Source: Pseudoduganella albidiflava
Lineage (GTDB): Bacteria; Pseudomonadota; Gammaproteobacteria; Burkholderiales; Burkholderiaceae_D
NCBI RefSeq assembly: GCF_004322755.1
Contig: NZ_CP036401.1
Location: forward strand, 372,001-436,000
Length of the DNA: 64,000 nt
Direction of reading: 5' to 3'
Shown here: one piece after another, positions 1 to 8,325 of the stretch
Position numbering within the stretch: the first letter of the stretch is position 1
Layout of the letters: each line of letters begins with the position of its first letter
Translations under genes and position numbers: made by a program
Notes under the pieces: model-generated
What the model was told of the DNA's origin: nothing
Seen by the model: only the letters and a program-made list of their open reading frames with translations
Database searches by the model: none

Positions 1-335
1 GGAGCGCCGCGGCCGGCGTGCAGGATGCCTACCAGCCCGATGCGATTGTGCCGGGTTCGCCGTGGTGGAATGCGATGACCGCGGTGGACGACTTCGCGCC
101 GAAAGGCACCATGCCGTTCGCCATCTACCAGGGCAGTGCGGACACGACCACGCCGCCAAACCTCACGCTGCGCGAGCGCACCGCGCTGTGCAGTGCCGGC
201 AACGCGGTCGACTACCACCTGTTCGAAGGGCTCGACCATTCGGCCGTGGTGCCCGAGGCGGCGGCGCGCCTGCCGGGCTGGTTTGCCGACCGCTTTGCCG
301 GCAAGGCGGCGCACAACGGCTGCGCGGTTCCCTAG
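1..335 (+). CDS. C-terminal part of an alpha/beta hydrolase-like protein (5' end outside window)
   Basis: The frame is open from base 3 and ends at TAG 333-335, so about 110 C-terminal residues are visible and the start lies upstream of the window. The segment contains YQGSADTTTPP, which looks like the loop that carries the acidic residue in alpha/beta hydrolases, followed by GLDHSAVVPEA, which would carry the catalytic histidine. Two cysteines (CSAGN and NGCAVP) could pair in an exported protein. The nucleophile region is not visible, so the subfamily (secreted lipase or esterase) is an inference. No terminator is obvious before the next gene 51 bp downstream. Confidence 0.6.
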   Translation, partial: SAAAGVQDAYQPDAIVPGSPWWNAMTAVDDFAPKGTMPFAIYQGSADTTTPPNLTLRERTALCSAGNAVDYHLFEGLDHSAVVPEAAARLPGWFADRFAGKAAHNGCAVP

Positions 336-386
336 AGGATCGGGGCTCCGCTATCATCGGGGGATCGACCTCCGGAGTTGCCACCG

Positions 387-956
387 ATGCCCGCCAAGCC
401 TGCCCACGAACGCACCAGCCGCTTCCTGTCCCTGATCCTGCGCCACTCGCCCGATACGATCGGCCTGGCGCTGGACCGGAACGGCTGGGCCGACGTGGCC
501 GAACTGCTGGACAAGGCCACGCGCCACGGTACCCCGCTCACGCTGGACACCCTGCGCGAAGTGGTCGCCAGCAACGACAAGCAGCGCTTTGCGTTCAGCG
601 AAGACGGCACGCGGATCCGTGCCAGCCAGGGCCATTCCCTGCGTTCGGTGGACCTGGAACTGGCCCCGGCGGTGCCACCCGCCGTGCTGTACCACGGCAC
701 GGCCAGCCGCTTCGTCGCGTCGATCCGCCAGTCGGGGTTGCGGCCGGGCTCGCGGCAGCACGTGCACCTCTCCACGGACCGGGAAACGGCGCTCAGGGTG
801 GGCGCGCGCTATGGCGTCCCGGTCGTGCTGGAAATCCGCGCCGGGGAACTTCATGCGCACGGGCAGGTGTTCCACCGGTCCGACAACGGCGTGTGGCTGA
901 CCGGCGCGGTGCCGGTGCGCTTTATCGGCTTCGAGCGCGGTTTTCCCGCGAAGTGA
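387..956 (+). CDS. kptA: RNA 2'-phosphotransferase (KptA/Tpt1 family)
   Basis: The 189-residue product matches the KptA/Tpt1 family, which removes a 2'-phosphate from RNA and transfers it to NAD+, releasing ADP-ribose 1''-2''-cyclic phosphate. The N-terminal winged-helix part reads RFLSLILRHSPDTIGL, then NGWADVAELLDKA. The ADP-ribosyltransferase part shows LYHGTASRFVASI and HVHLSTDRETALRVG, with the expected H-G and R positions. The length is normal for the family. I chose ATG 387 over TTG 378 because GGAG at 374-377 sits 9 nt upstream of the ATG. Its stop codon (954-956) is directly adjacent to the stop codon of the convergent hydrolase gene (957-959). Bacteria lack the eukaryotic tRNA-splicing substrate, so the physiological role is unknown; it may be RNA repair. 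Confidence 0.9.
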   Translation: MPAKPAHERTSRFLSLILRHSPDTIGLALDRNGWADVAELLDKATRHGTPLTLDTLREVVASNDKQRFAFSEDGTRIRASQGHSLRSVDLELAPAVPPAVLYHGTASRFVASIRQSGLRPGSRQHVHLSTDRETALRVGARYGVPVVLEIRAGELHAHGQVFHRSDNGVWLTGAVPVRFIGFERGFPAK

Positions 957-1832
957 TCACGCCGCCGTCGGCGTATCGTCCGGCACCGGCTGCAGCGGCT
1001 GGGTGAGGGTGAACTGCGTGGTGAGGAAGTGGGCGATCTTCTGCTGCGTGGCCGGCAAATAGGGAATGTTCATGTGATCCGATTCGGGAATCGTCTCGTC
1101 CATGTGCACGCGCAGCAGTTTCGATACGAGCACGTCGGTGTGCATGTGCGGCACCACGTCGTCGCTGGCGGCGCGCAGCACATAGGTGGGGGCCGACAGC
1201 AGCGACGCGTACTTGATCGATTCGAAGCGGTGGCGCAGCAGGTAGCTGACGGGCACGCCGCGGAAGCGGCGCTGGGCCAGCGCCAGGATCGAGTCGTACG
1301 GCGTGATCAGCACCACCGAGTGCGCCGGCCGTTCCTTGGCGACCTGCACCGCCACGCCGGAACCGAGGCTGCGGCCGATCACGGCAACGCGCCCCTTGTC
1401 CACATTGCGGCGGCCGCATAGCCAGTCGAACAGCATGCAGCCATCCTCGACCATGTGCTCTTCGCCCGGTTCGCCGCGCGAATCGCCGTAGCCGCGGTAA
1501 TTCATTGCCAGCACGGCCATGCCGGGGAACAGGTTGCCGGCATCGCGCACCACCCACGACACCTCTTCCGAGCGGCCGCCGAAGTACACCACGGCCGGGT
1601 GCGGCCCCGGGGTGTTCGGCGTCATCAGCCAGCCGGCCAGGCGGGTGCCGTCGTGCGCGCGCAGCACCACGGCGCGCGTGCGGTGCGCGCTGCTGCGCGG
1701 ACTCTGCACCTCGCGCACGAGCGTGGGATTGAACAGCAGCTTGCGCTGGCCGGCCGCGATTGCGGAAACCATGCCTGCCCAAAGGAAACCAACTACGCCG
1801 ACAGCGGCGGCAACTTTGCGTGAAGTACTCAT
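957..1832 (-). CDS. membrane-anchored alpha/beta hydrolase
   Basis: 291 residues. Residues 7-27 form one hydrophobic segment (VAAAVGVVGFLWAGMVSAIA), so the protein is probably anchored in the inner membrane or exported. The rest is an alpha/beta hydrolase of the Bem46/DUF-type serine hydrolase group. It has VVYFGGRSEE as the oxyanion region, the nucleophile elbow GRSLGSG, a probable catalytic Asp in AASDDVVPHMH and a His in SDHMNIPYL. The substrate cannot be read from sequence. It is convergent with kptA (no gap) and divergent from nothing obvious; the TPR lipoprotein upstream is on the same strand, 87 bp away, so co-transcription is possible. Confidence 0.75.
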   Translation of the reverse strand: MSTSRKVAAAVGVVGFLWAGMVSAIAAGQRKLLFNPTLVREVQSPRSSAHRTRAVVLRAHDGTRLAGWLMTPNTPGPHPAVVYFGGRSEEVSWVVRDAGNLFPGMAVLAMNYRGYGDSRGEPGEEHMVEDGCMLFDWLCGRRNVDKGRVAVIGRSLGSGVAVQVAKERPAHSVVLITPYDSILALAQRRFRGVPVSYLLRHRFESIKYASLLSAPTYVLRAASDDVVPHMHTDVLVSKLLRVHMDETIPESDHMNIPYLPATQQKIAHFLTTQFTLTQPLQPVPDDTPTAA

Positions 1833-1919
1833 GAGCCCAGTCTACCGCCAAACCGGGCCGGGCGTCGCGCATGTTGTTGCGTTCTCGCTATGGGTGTTGC
1901 CTGAAGCTGGCCTCCCGCC

Positions 1920-3239
1920 TCACTGGGAAGGCGTTTGCGCCGCGTGGGCGCGCAGGCGGTCCAGCTTGGCCGCATACAGCGCGTGGTCGGTGCGTGTAGT
2001 GCTGGTCGCCATGGCCCGCTTGATGTGCTGGTCGGCGCGGCGGTGATCGCCCAATTGCCGCAGCGCGGCTGCCAGCCAGGCGTGGAACTCGTGGTAGTCC
2101 GGGTCGCGCTGCAATTCGCGTTCGAACAGCTGGCGGGCGCGCTGCCAGTCGCCCATGGCCATCGCGGTGCGGCCCAGGTTGAAGTAATAGAACGGCGTGA
2201 CCGGTTGCAGCCGGGCCAGCCGTTCGCGCAGCACGGTGGCTTCGGCCTTGCGGCCTTCGGCATCGAGCAGCTGGGCCAGGTTGTTCAACACCATCGTGCT
2301 CTTCGGCTCGCGATCCAGCGCCCAGCGCAGCGTGCGTTCGGCCATCGCCGGATTGCCATGGCGGCGGTACACCACGGCCAGCGTGTTGTAGGCGTACAGC
2401 AGCGAGGGGTCGGCCACGATCGCGTGGCGCGACCACCAGTAGGCTTCGTCGAAGCGGTCGCGGGCCAGCGCCTCGGCAGCGCGGTTGTTCATGAACATGG
2501 CCACCACCGTCTGGCGGCTGATCGGATTGCCTTCCACGGGCCGGCGATCGGGCGGCGGCTGGAAGTCGACCACCATGTAGGTGGCGCTGTCGTAGGAAGA
2601 CACGCTCTCGCGCAGGATACGGCCCAGTTTCAGGTTGACGTGGCCGCTGTTGAAGTACAGGTCGCCGCTGCGGCTCCACGCATCGTCGACGGGCATGTCC
2701 TGGAACACGACGGGAATGTTCATCTCGCTGGCCAGCGCCGCTGTCATGATGACCAGCGACAGGCAATTGCCCTGGCGCGCCGCGAAGGCCTGCGCGGCGG
2801 TGCGCGTCAGCGCGGAATCGTATTCGAGCTGCAGCCCGTCGCGCTGGTACAGCGCTTCGAACAGGGCGCGGCGGATTTCGCGGCCCCGGCGGTGGCGCTG
2901 CACTTCCTTGACATAGGCTTTCATGGCCGGCGTCAGCCCGAAGATTTCCGCTTCGGTCAGCGTGGCGGTGGAAGGGCCGAACAGGTGATCGGCGAACAGC
3001 TCGCCCGGCGCCTCCTCGGGGGCGGGCGCCGTCGCGCAACCGGACAGCAGGAACGCCATCAGCAGGGCCAGCGCCGATAGCGCGATGCGGAGCAGGGATG
3101 CCGGCCGATCGGCGTGCGGATCAGCGTGCAAATCAGCAGGCAAGGGGGCATGAAAATCAGCCGGCCGATCGGCGTGCGGATCAGCGTGCAGATCAGCGTG
3201 CAAATCAGCCGGCAGGGAAACGAGCGGACAAGTAGACAT
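1920..3239 (-). CDS. lipoprotein with transglutaminase-like and TPR domains, and a repeat-expanded N-terminus
   Basis: 439 residues. A hydrophobic stretch (about residues 50-63) ends in the lipobox LSGC with the lipidated Cys at about 67. A transglutaminase-like (cysteine protease fold) segment follows, with ARQGNCLSLVIMTAA as the Cys motif and SGHVNLKLG carrying a His. The second half is a run of TPR-like helices (EAYWWSRHAIVADPSLLYAY, then TLRWALDREPKSTMVLNNL and others). The start at 3239 has a strong ribosome site (GGAGGG, 6 nt away), and no other ATG precedes the hydrophobic segment. The protein therefore begins with about 49 residues made of the repeat ADLHADPHADRP ahead of the signal helix, which is unusual. 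Function is unknown; the architecture suggests an outer-membrane or periplasmic scaffold. Confidence 0.75.
   Translation of the reverse strand: MSTCPLVSLPADLHADLHADPHADRPADFHAPLPADLHADPHADRPASLLRIALSALALLMAFLLSGCATAPAPEEAPGELFADHLFGPSTATLTEAEIFGLTPAMKAYVKEVQRHRRGREIRRALFEALYQRDGLQLEYDSALTRTAAQAFAARQGNCLSLVIMTAALASEMNIPVVFQDMPVDDAWSRSGDLYFNSGHVNLKLGRILRESVSSYDSATYMVVDFQPPPDRRPVEGNPISRQTVVAMFMNNRAAEALARDRFDEAYWWSRHAIVADPSLLYAYNTLAVVYRRHGNPAMAERTLRWALDREPKSTMVLNNLAQLLDAEGRKAEATVLRERLARLQPVTPFYYFNLGRTAMAMGDWQRARQLFERELQRDPDYHEFHAWLAAALRQLGDHRRADQHIKRAMATSTTRTDHALYAAKLDRLRAHAAQTPSQ
3101..3210 (+). repeat. tandem repeats inside the lipoprotein N-terminus
   Basis: Two identical 30-nt stretches at 3101-3130 and 3161-3190 lie 60 nt apart, and each is followed by further copies of a 12-nt unit like GATCAGCGTGCA. 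On the minus strand these encode Ala-Asp-Leu/Pro-His repeats. The array lies between the start codon and the hydrophobic segment of the lipoprotein gene and keeps the reading frame open, since the unit is a multiple of three. Copy number is likely to vary between strains. Confidence 0.8.
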
Positions 3240-3298
3240 GGCGGCCCTCCGATCAGGCCAGTATCCTCCCCGCCGTTTCGCTTGTCAAAGCCGCGCCG

Positions 3299-5287
3299 TC
3301 AGCGGGACGGCATCACCAGCAGCTGGAGGCCCGAAGGCGTTTCCGGCGCATGGTAGACGCGCTGCGTGGCCTTCCTGAAATCCTCCGGCTTGGCCGTCGG
3401 GATATCGGTAAACGTCTGCGGATTCAGGTCGACCAGCGGGAACCACGAGCTTTGCACCTGCACCATGATGCGGTGCCCGCGGCGGAACGTGTGGTGCACG
3501 TCGCCCAGGTGGAAATTGACCGCCTCGACCTTGCCCGGCACGAACGGCTCGGCCCGCTCGAAGCTGTTGCGGAACTTGCCGCGCATCGGATTGCCGCGCA
3601 CCAGCTGCTGGTAGCCGGCCATGGCCAGCTTCGGCGCCGGGACATCCTTGCCGCGCTGGCGCTCCTCGTCACCGCCCGGATACTCGTTCGGGTAGACGTC
3701 GATCAGCTTGACCACCCAGTCGGCATCCGTGCCGCTGGTGGACACGAACAGTTTCGGCGTGACGGGGCCGGCGATCGTCACGTCGTCTTCCAGCGGTTCG
3801 GTCTGGTAGACGAGCACGTCCGGCCGGGTGGCGGCGAAGCGCTGGTCCGACACCATGTATTCCTTCGGCACGCCGGTGGCCGGGTAGCCGACGAACGGCA
3901 CCGGCTTCTTCGGGTCGCTGACGTATTCGTCGTAGCCGCTGTCGCGGTCTGCCGCCGTGGCGGGCTTTTGCCAGCCCAGCCCGCCGTTCGCGCCGAAGTA
4001 CAGGATGCGCGGTTTCGCCGCCTGCGGCGGCCACGCGGTGTACTGGCGCCACACGTTGGTGCCCGTTTCAAAGGCGGTCACCTCGGCGATCGCCCTGGCC
4101 GGCTTGACACCCTTCAGGTGCTGCTCGAAGAACGGGTACTGGATCTGCTTGCGGAAGTAGTCGCTCGTATTGGCATCGAACTGGACGCGGCCCAGGCTCT
4201 TGCCGTCGCCGCCGGCCCAGCCGCCGTGCACCCACGGGCCCACCACCAGGCCGTTGAACGTGGACGGGTTATGTTTCTTGATGGCGTGGTAGGTCGTGAA
4301 CGGCCCTTGCAGGTCTTCCGCGTCGTACCAGCCGCCCACCGTCAGCACGGCGGCCTTCACATTCTTCAGGTGCGGCGCGATATTGCGGCTCTTCCAGAAG
4401 TCGTCGTAGGTGGTGTGCTCGATCATCGGCGCGAACAGCGTGCGCTGCCGGTCCGACAGGCTCGACGCGATGTTCGCCAGCGTCAGCCGCTGCAGGAAGT
4501 AATCGTAGCCGTCCGGCACGCCGTAGTCGAAGTCGCCCCAGGTTTTCGGCAGCGGTGTCGGGTTCGGTTCCTCCGTAAACGCGGCATAGAAGTCGAAGTT
4601 GGCGGCCAGCATGAAGGCGCCGCCGTGGTAGGCGTCGTCGCCCATGTACAGGTCGGTGATCGGCGCCTGCGGCGACGCGGCCTTGATGGCCGGGTGCGAA
4701 TCGATGATGCTGGCCGACGTGTAGAAGCCGGGGTAGCTGATGCCGAGGATGCCGACCTTGCCGTTATTGTTCGGCACGTTCTTCAGCAGCCACTCGACGG
4801 TGTCGTGCATGTCCTGCGATTCGTTGCCTTCGCCCGCCAGGCGCTGCGCCTTGGCGTGCGGCGTCATTTCCTGCCACTTGCCCTCGGACATGAAGCGGCC
4901 CCGCACATCCTGCTTGACGAAGATGTAGCCGCTTTCCTCGAATTCCTTCGACGGACCGATCTGCTTCGGCATGAAGTTCACGCCGTAGCGCAGCTGCTCG
5001 CCCGCGTACACGCCCGCGCTGTACGGCGTGCGCTGCATCAGGAAGGGATAGCTGCGGCCGGTATCCTTCGGCACGTAGACCACGGTGAACAGCTTGACAC
5101 CATCGCGCATGGGAATGCGGTATTCGTACTTGGTGTAGCGTTCGGCCAGGTCGCTTTTGGCTTCCTTGGCCGGTGCATCATCGTGGACGGCCAGCCCGGC
5201 AGCCTGGACGCCGCCGAATGCAAGGACGAGGGGAACAGCGAGGGAGAGGGCAAGGGCGCCGAGCGGCGCGGGCAGGGGACGGGACAT
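3299..5287 (-). CDS. CocE/NonD family hydrolase (X-Pro dipeptidyl-peptidase-like), secreted
   Basis: 662 residues with a signal peptide (hydrophobic residues 8-28, cleavage near VQAAGLA). It has the CocE/PepX architecture. The alpha/beta hydrolase core carries the nucleophile motif GISYPGF, with YIFVKQDVRGRFMSEG before it and a cap region. A conserved GGWYDAED loop supplies the likely Asp and VVGPWVHGGW the likely His. The C-terminal jelly-roll domain begins around the segment TIAGPVTPKLFVSTSG and continues through HTFRRGHRIMVQVQSSWFPLVD. This family cleaves acyl esters, cephalosporin-type esters or X-Pro peptides; the substrate is not predictable here. It is probably monocistronic, with 59 bp to the lipoprotein gene downstream. 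Confidence 0.85.
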   Translation of the reverse strand: MSRPLPAPLGALALSLAVPLVLAFGGVQAAGLAVHDDAPAKEAKSDLAERYTKYEYRIPMRDGVKLFTVVYVPKDTGRSYPFLMQRTPYSAGVYAGEQLRYGVNFMPKQIGPSKEFEESGYIFVKQDVRGRFMSEGKWQEMTPHAKAQRLAGEGNESQDMHDTVEWLLKNVPNNNGKVGILGISYPGFYTSASIIDSHPAIKAASPQAPITDLYMGDDAYHGGAFMLAANFDFYAAFTEEPNPTPLPKTWGDFDYGVPDGYDYFLQRLTLANIASSLSDRQRTLFAPMIEHTTYDDFWKSRNIAPHLKNVKAAVLTVGGWYDAEDLQGPFTTYHAIKKHNPSTFNGLVVGPWVHGGWAGGDGKSLGRVQFDANTSDYFRKQIQYPFFEQHLKGVKPARAIAEVTAFETGTNVWRQYTAWPPQAAKPRILYFGANGGLGWQKPATAADRDSGYDEYVSDPKKPVPFVGYPATGVPKEYMVSDQRFAATRPDVLVYQTEPLEDDVTIAGPVTPKLFVSTSGTDADWVVKLIDVYPNEYPGGDEERQRGKDVPAPKLAMAGYQQLVRGNPMRGKFRNSFERAEPFVPGKVEAVNFHLGDVHHTFRRGHRIMVQVQSSWFPLVDLNPQTFTDIPTAKPEDFRKATQRVYHAPETPSGLQLLVMPSR

Positions 5288-5413
5288 CGTTTCCTTCGTT
5301 CGGTCAACACAAGAAGCGTGCAGTGTAGCCGAAGTGGAAACGCGCCCCGGGTGCCGGATGGTACTTCGGCATGATGCGCAGCCTGGGCCGATGCGCGGGC
5401 CGATGCGTCAGGA

Positions 5414-6607
5414 CTATTGGAGCGGGCGCGGATCGATGGCGTTGCCCTGCGCATCGAAGCGGGAAGCCACCGCCACGTCTTCCACGCCCAGCGTGGCGAG
5501 CGCATCGCGCACGTCGTCGACTTCCACGGCCAGGTCGCTGCCCAGTTCCAGCGGCCGTTCGCCGCTGGCCACCACGGCGCCGTCGCCGCCCAACAGCTGC
5601 ACGCGCAGCACCATGTCGCCCTGCACGTCGGCCGGGCCGACGATGGCGCGGAACGGGCCGCCATGCCCGTCGAGCGCTCCGCCCAGCGTGGCCATCAGCG
5701 CCAGCATCGCCTGTTCCGCCAGGCCCTGCTGGCGCGCGCCGAAGAACAGGTCCTGGTACAGGAAGTTCAGCTGCAACGGGCGGCCGGCCGGCGCGAGCAG
5801 GCGCTGCACCAGCGGCGCGGCTTGCCCGGTCCAGCGGCGGTAGCGTTCCATCCGGGCCTCGAACCATGCATCGGCCTGCGCCTCGCCGGCCGGCACGGCG
5901 TAGAACGGATCGTCGGCGTGCTTTTGCGAGAAGCCGACCAGGAAGCGCAGTTCCACCGCCGCATCGTCCGGTCCGAACGCGGTGCCGCTCCAGCCGGTGA
6001 TGCTGCGTTCCAGCGCCGGCGCCTCGGCCACCTTCTTGTTGCCCAGCACGGCGGACGCTTCGCGCGCCATCGCGTGCAGCTGGCTGTAGGTGATGGCGCT
6101 GGCCTCGGCCGCGTCGTACGCATGGCGGACCAGCACCAGCTTGGCCTTCGGGCTTTCCAGGCCGGCCTGCTTCATGCTGTCGAGCAGCGCCTCGTAGGCC
6201 TCGTCGTCCTGGAATCCTTCCGCTTCGACCAGGCCGCCCGTGCTGCCGACGAAGACGGGAATGGCGAAGACATCGATTTCCAGTGCCGGTGCATTCTCCC
6301 GGCGGATCTGCAGGGACGCCGCCGCTTCCTCGACGGCGCCGCGCAGCAGCCGCCAGGCGCCGATATCCTCGTGGCTGGCCAGGTCGATGGCGCCGTACAG
6401 CAGGTCGTCGTGGTTGCCGTTCAGGTAGCGCCGCAGCAGGCGCTGGAACTCCGCTTCCTTCTGGCGCAGCGCGTCGGCCTGCGTCTCGCTGTCTTCCTGT
6501 TCGGCCAGCTCGAGCGCCAGCGCGCACAGGGCGGCGACCTGGACTTCCTCTTTTTCTTCGGCGGGGATGGCGGACTTGCGGGGAACGGGCTTTTTATTCT
6601 TGGGCAT
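5414..6607 (-). CDS. conserved hypothetical protein (possibly DUF2863)
   Basis: 397 residues from ATG 6607 (MPKNKKPVPRKSAIP). The N-terminus is basic, followed by an acidic helical segment (EEKEEVQVAALCALALELAEQ). No signal peptide and no catalytic motif were recognised, so it is probably cytoplasmic. The overall look matches a betaproteobacterial protein family of about 400 residues that I recall as DUF2863; I hold that name only tentatively. An alternative start at 6634 would add nine residues, but has no ribosome-binding site. The gene begins 29 bp after the stop of the HDOD gene, so the two probably form an operon. Confidence 0.65.
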   Translation of the reverse strand: MPKNKKPVPRKSAIPAEEKEEVQVAALCALALELAEQEDSETQADALRQKEAEFQRLLRRYLNGNHDDLLYGAIDLASHEDIGAWRLLRGAVEEAAASLQIRRENAPALEIDVFAIPVFVGSTGGLVEAEGFQDDEAYEALLDSMKQAGLESPKAKLVLVRHAYDAAEASAITYSQLHAMAREASAVLGNKKVAEAPALERSITGWSGTAFGPDDAAVELRFLVGFSQKHADDPFYAVPAGEAQADAWFEARMERYRRWTGQAAPLVQRLLAPAGRPLQLNFLYQDLFFGARQQGLAEQAMLALMATLGGALDGHGGPFRAIVGPADVQGDMVLRVQLLGGDGAVVASGERPLELGSDLAVEVDDVRDALATLGVEDVAVASRFDAQGNAIDPRPLQ

Positions 6608-6636
6608 GGGTTTCCAGATGCCCGGAGCGGGCATCG

Positions 6637-7497
6637 TCAGTGATCGATGTGGAAGGTGTCGTGCAATTCCTCGAGCAGGTCTTCCGCCTCCCCGGCATCC
6701 AGGCCCAGGTGGCGGCAGGCCGGTTCGCCGCCTTTTTCCCACTCCAGGGAATCGCGGTTGCCATGGTAGCGCGCAATGCCCCGTTCGGCCAGCACCGAGG
6801 CGGCCACCAGCGAGCGGATCGCGTCGTCGGTGGCGTCGTCGTCCAGCACCGCGTAGTCGTGGTGGTGCAGGATGGCCCAGGAAACGTCCGGCGACAGGCC
6901 CCAGTTGCGTGCCAGCAGGCAGCCGATGGCGGCGTGGTTGGTGCTGTGCAGCGCGTCTTCCACGTCGGTGAAGCGGCGCAGCGTGTCGCGCCCGGCGATC
7001 GCCAGCGTGTCGGCATAGCCGGCGAAACGGTCCATCAGCAGCGGCACGCCGATGTCGCAGAACAGGCCGAACGTGTGGGCGATGTCCGCCGGGGCGATGC
7101 GCAGGCGGCGGGCGATGAACACCAGCGACTCGGCGCGCCGCGCGCTGGTGTCCCAGAACTGGTTCAGGGCGCCGCTGCCGCCATCGATCGCCTGCCGTGC
7201 CAGCAGGCCCGTCAGCAAGGCCGCGCACTGGTTGATGCCCAGGAAATTGATCGCCTGCTCGACCGACTTGGCCTTGCGGGCGGCGCCGAAGAACGGCGAA
7301 TTGGCCAGCTTCAGCAGTGCGCCGGACATGCCCACGTCGTTGCCGATGATGCGGGCGATGCGGCGCGGCGAAGGATCGTCATCGGCCAGCTCGGCCTGCA
7401 GGTCCACCAGCAGACTCGGGCGGGGGGGAATGCGGATCGAACGCAGCAGGGCGTCTTCGACGGCGGCTTCCCTGGCAGGAGTAGTGGTGGCGGTCAT
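6637..7497 (-). CDS. HDOD-domain protein
   Basis: 286 residues. The HDOD domain fills about residues 20-220: PPRPSLLVDLQAELADDDPS, then GNDVGMSGALLKLANSPFFG and VEQAINFLGINQCAALL are characteristic. The catalytic HD pair of true HD phosphohydrolases is not evident, as is usual for HDOD proteins, which act as signalling scaffolds linked to cyclic-di-GMP, chemotaxis or regulatory cascades. There is no receiver or output domain, so this is a stand-alone HDOD. It is the first gene of a probable two-gene unit with the conserved unknown protein downstream, and is divergent from the DNA glycosylase gene across 215 bp. Confidence 0.85.
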   Translation of the reverse strand: MTATTTPAREAAVEDALLRSIRIPPRPSLLVDLQAELADDDPSPRRIARIIGNDVGMSGALLKLANSPFFGAARKAKSVEQAINFLGINQCAALLTGLLARQAIDGGSGALNQFWDTSARRAESLVFIARRLRIAPADIAHTFGLFCDIGVPLLMDRFAGYADTLAIAGRDTLRRFTDVEDALHSTNHAAIGCLLARNWGLSPDVSWAILHHHDYAVLDDDATDDAIRSLVAASVLAERGIARYHGNRDSLEWEKGGEPACRHLGLDAGEAEDLLEELHDTFHIDH

Positions 7498-7712
7498 GGT
7501 TGTAATGGAACTGCGGCGAAAGTCAACGAACGTGCCATTATCGCTTGTTTCGGTACGGCAATATCATTTTGCACCGATTTTTTATCGTGTTCTTCTGTGA
7601 ATGTTGCCCATCCGCGCCGGATTGATAGCGAAACGAACAGATTGCACTTGCCGATCCGGCAAGAGTACCGAGCCCGGCGCGGGCTTGCGCGGCGCGGCGC
7701 TACAATCTCCGC

Positions 7713-8291
7713 ATGACGACTTTTCTTGCTGGAATTGACTTCAATGCACCATCGCACGAGGTGGCGCGGCTGCTGATCGGGGTGACCGTGCTGGTCGATG
7801 GCGTGGGCGGCCGGATCGTCGAAACCGAGGCCTACGACCGCGAAGATCCCGCTTCCCACACCTATAACGGGCCGACCGAACGCAACGCCGCGATGTTCGG
7901 TCCGCCGGCGCATGCCTATGTGTACCGCTCGTACGGCATCCACTGGTGCCTCAACTTCGTGTGCCGGGAAGAGGGCCATGGCGCCGGTGTGCTGATCCGC
8001 GCGATCGAACCCTTGCACGGGATCGAGACGATGGCCGCGCGCCGCGGCTTGCAGGATCCGCGGCTGCTGGCTTCCGGTCCCGGCCGGGTCTGCCAGGCGC
8101 TGGGCATCACGCGCGAGCACAACGGCAAGCCGCTGGCGCTGCCGCCGTTCCACCTGCTGCCACGCGATGCCGAGGCGATGGCGTTGCCGGTCGCCGCCGG
8201 TCCCCGCATCGGCATCTCGAAGGCGATGGACACACCGTGGCGCTTCGGCGTGGCCCGCTCGCCATACCTGAGCAAGCCGTTCCGCCCGTAA
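7713..8291 (+). CDS. DNA-3-methyladenine glycosylase (AAG/MPG family)
   Basis: 192 residues, normal for bacterial AAG-type 3-methyladenine DNA glycosylases, which excise alkylated purines in base excision repair. The sequence shows GGRIVETEAYDREDPASH, where the Glu of ETEAY is the expected catalytic base. It is followed by RNAAMFGPPAHAYVYRSYG, with the intercalating Tyr region, and LASGPGRVCQALGI, which matches the family's GPGRL-type motif. The gene is monocistronic, divergent from the HDOD gene and convergent with the chemoreceptor gene. ATG 7713 is the first in-frame start and is preceded by a plausible AT-richer promoter region. Confidence 0.93.
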   Translation: MTTFLAGIDFNAPSHEVARLLIGVTVLVDGVGGRIVETEAYDREDPASHTYNGPTERNAAMFGPPAHAYVYRSYGIHWCLNFVCREEGHGAGVLIRAIEPLHGIETMAARRGLQDPRLLASGPGRVCQALGITREHNGKPLALPPFHLLPRDAEAMALPVAAGPRIGISKAMDTPWRFGVARSPYLSKPFRP

Positions 8292-8325
8292 CGCCCCAGC
8301 CGCTCGCCGCGCCGCCGTGCCCCTG

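Noticed and set aside
3101..3210. Possible CRISPR-like array
   Set aside because: The units are contiguous 12-nt tandem repeats in a coding frame without unique spacers.
3350..5374. A 674-codon plus-strand frame opposite the CocE-type hydrolase
   Set aside because: Composition is Arg/His/Val-rich shadow coding; the minus-strand protein has a clear signal peptide and catalytic motifs.
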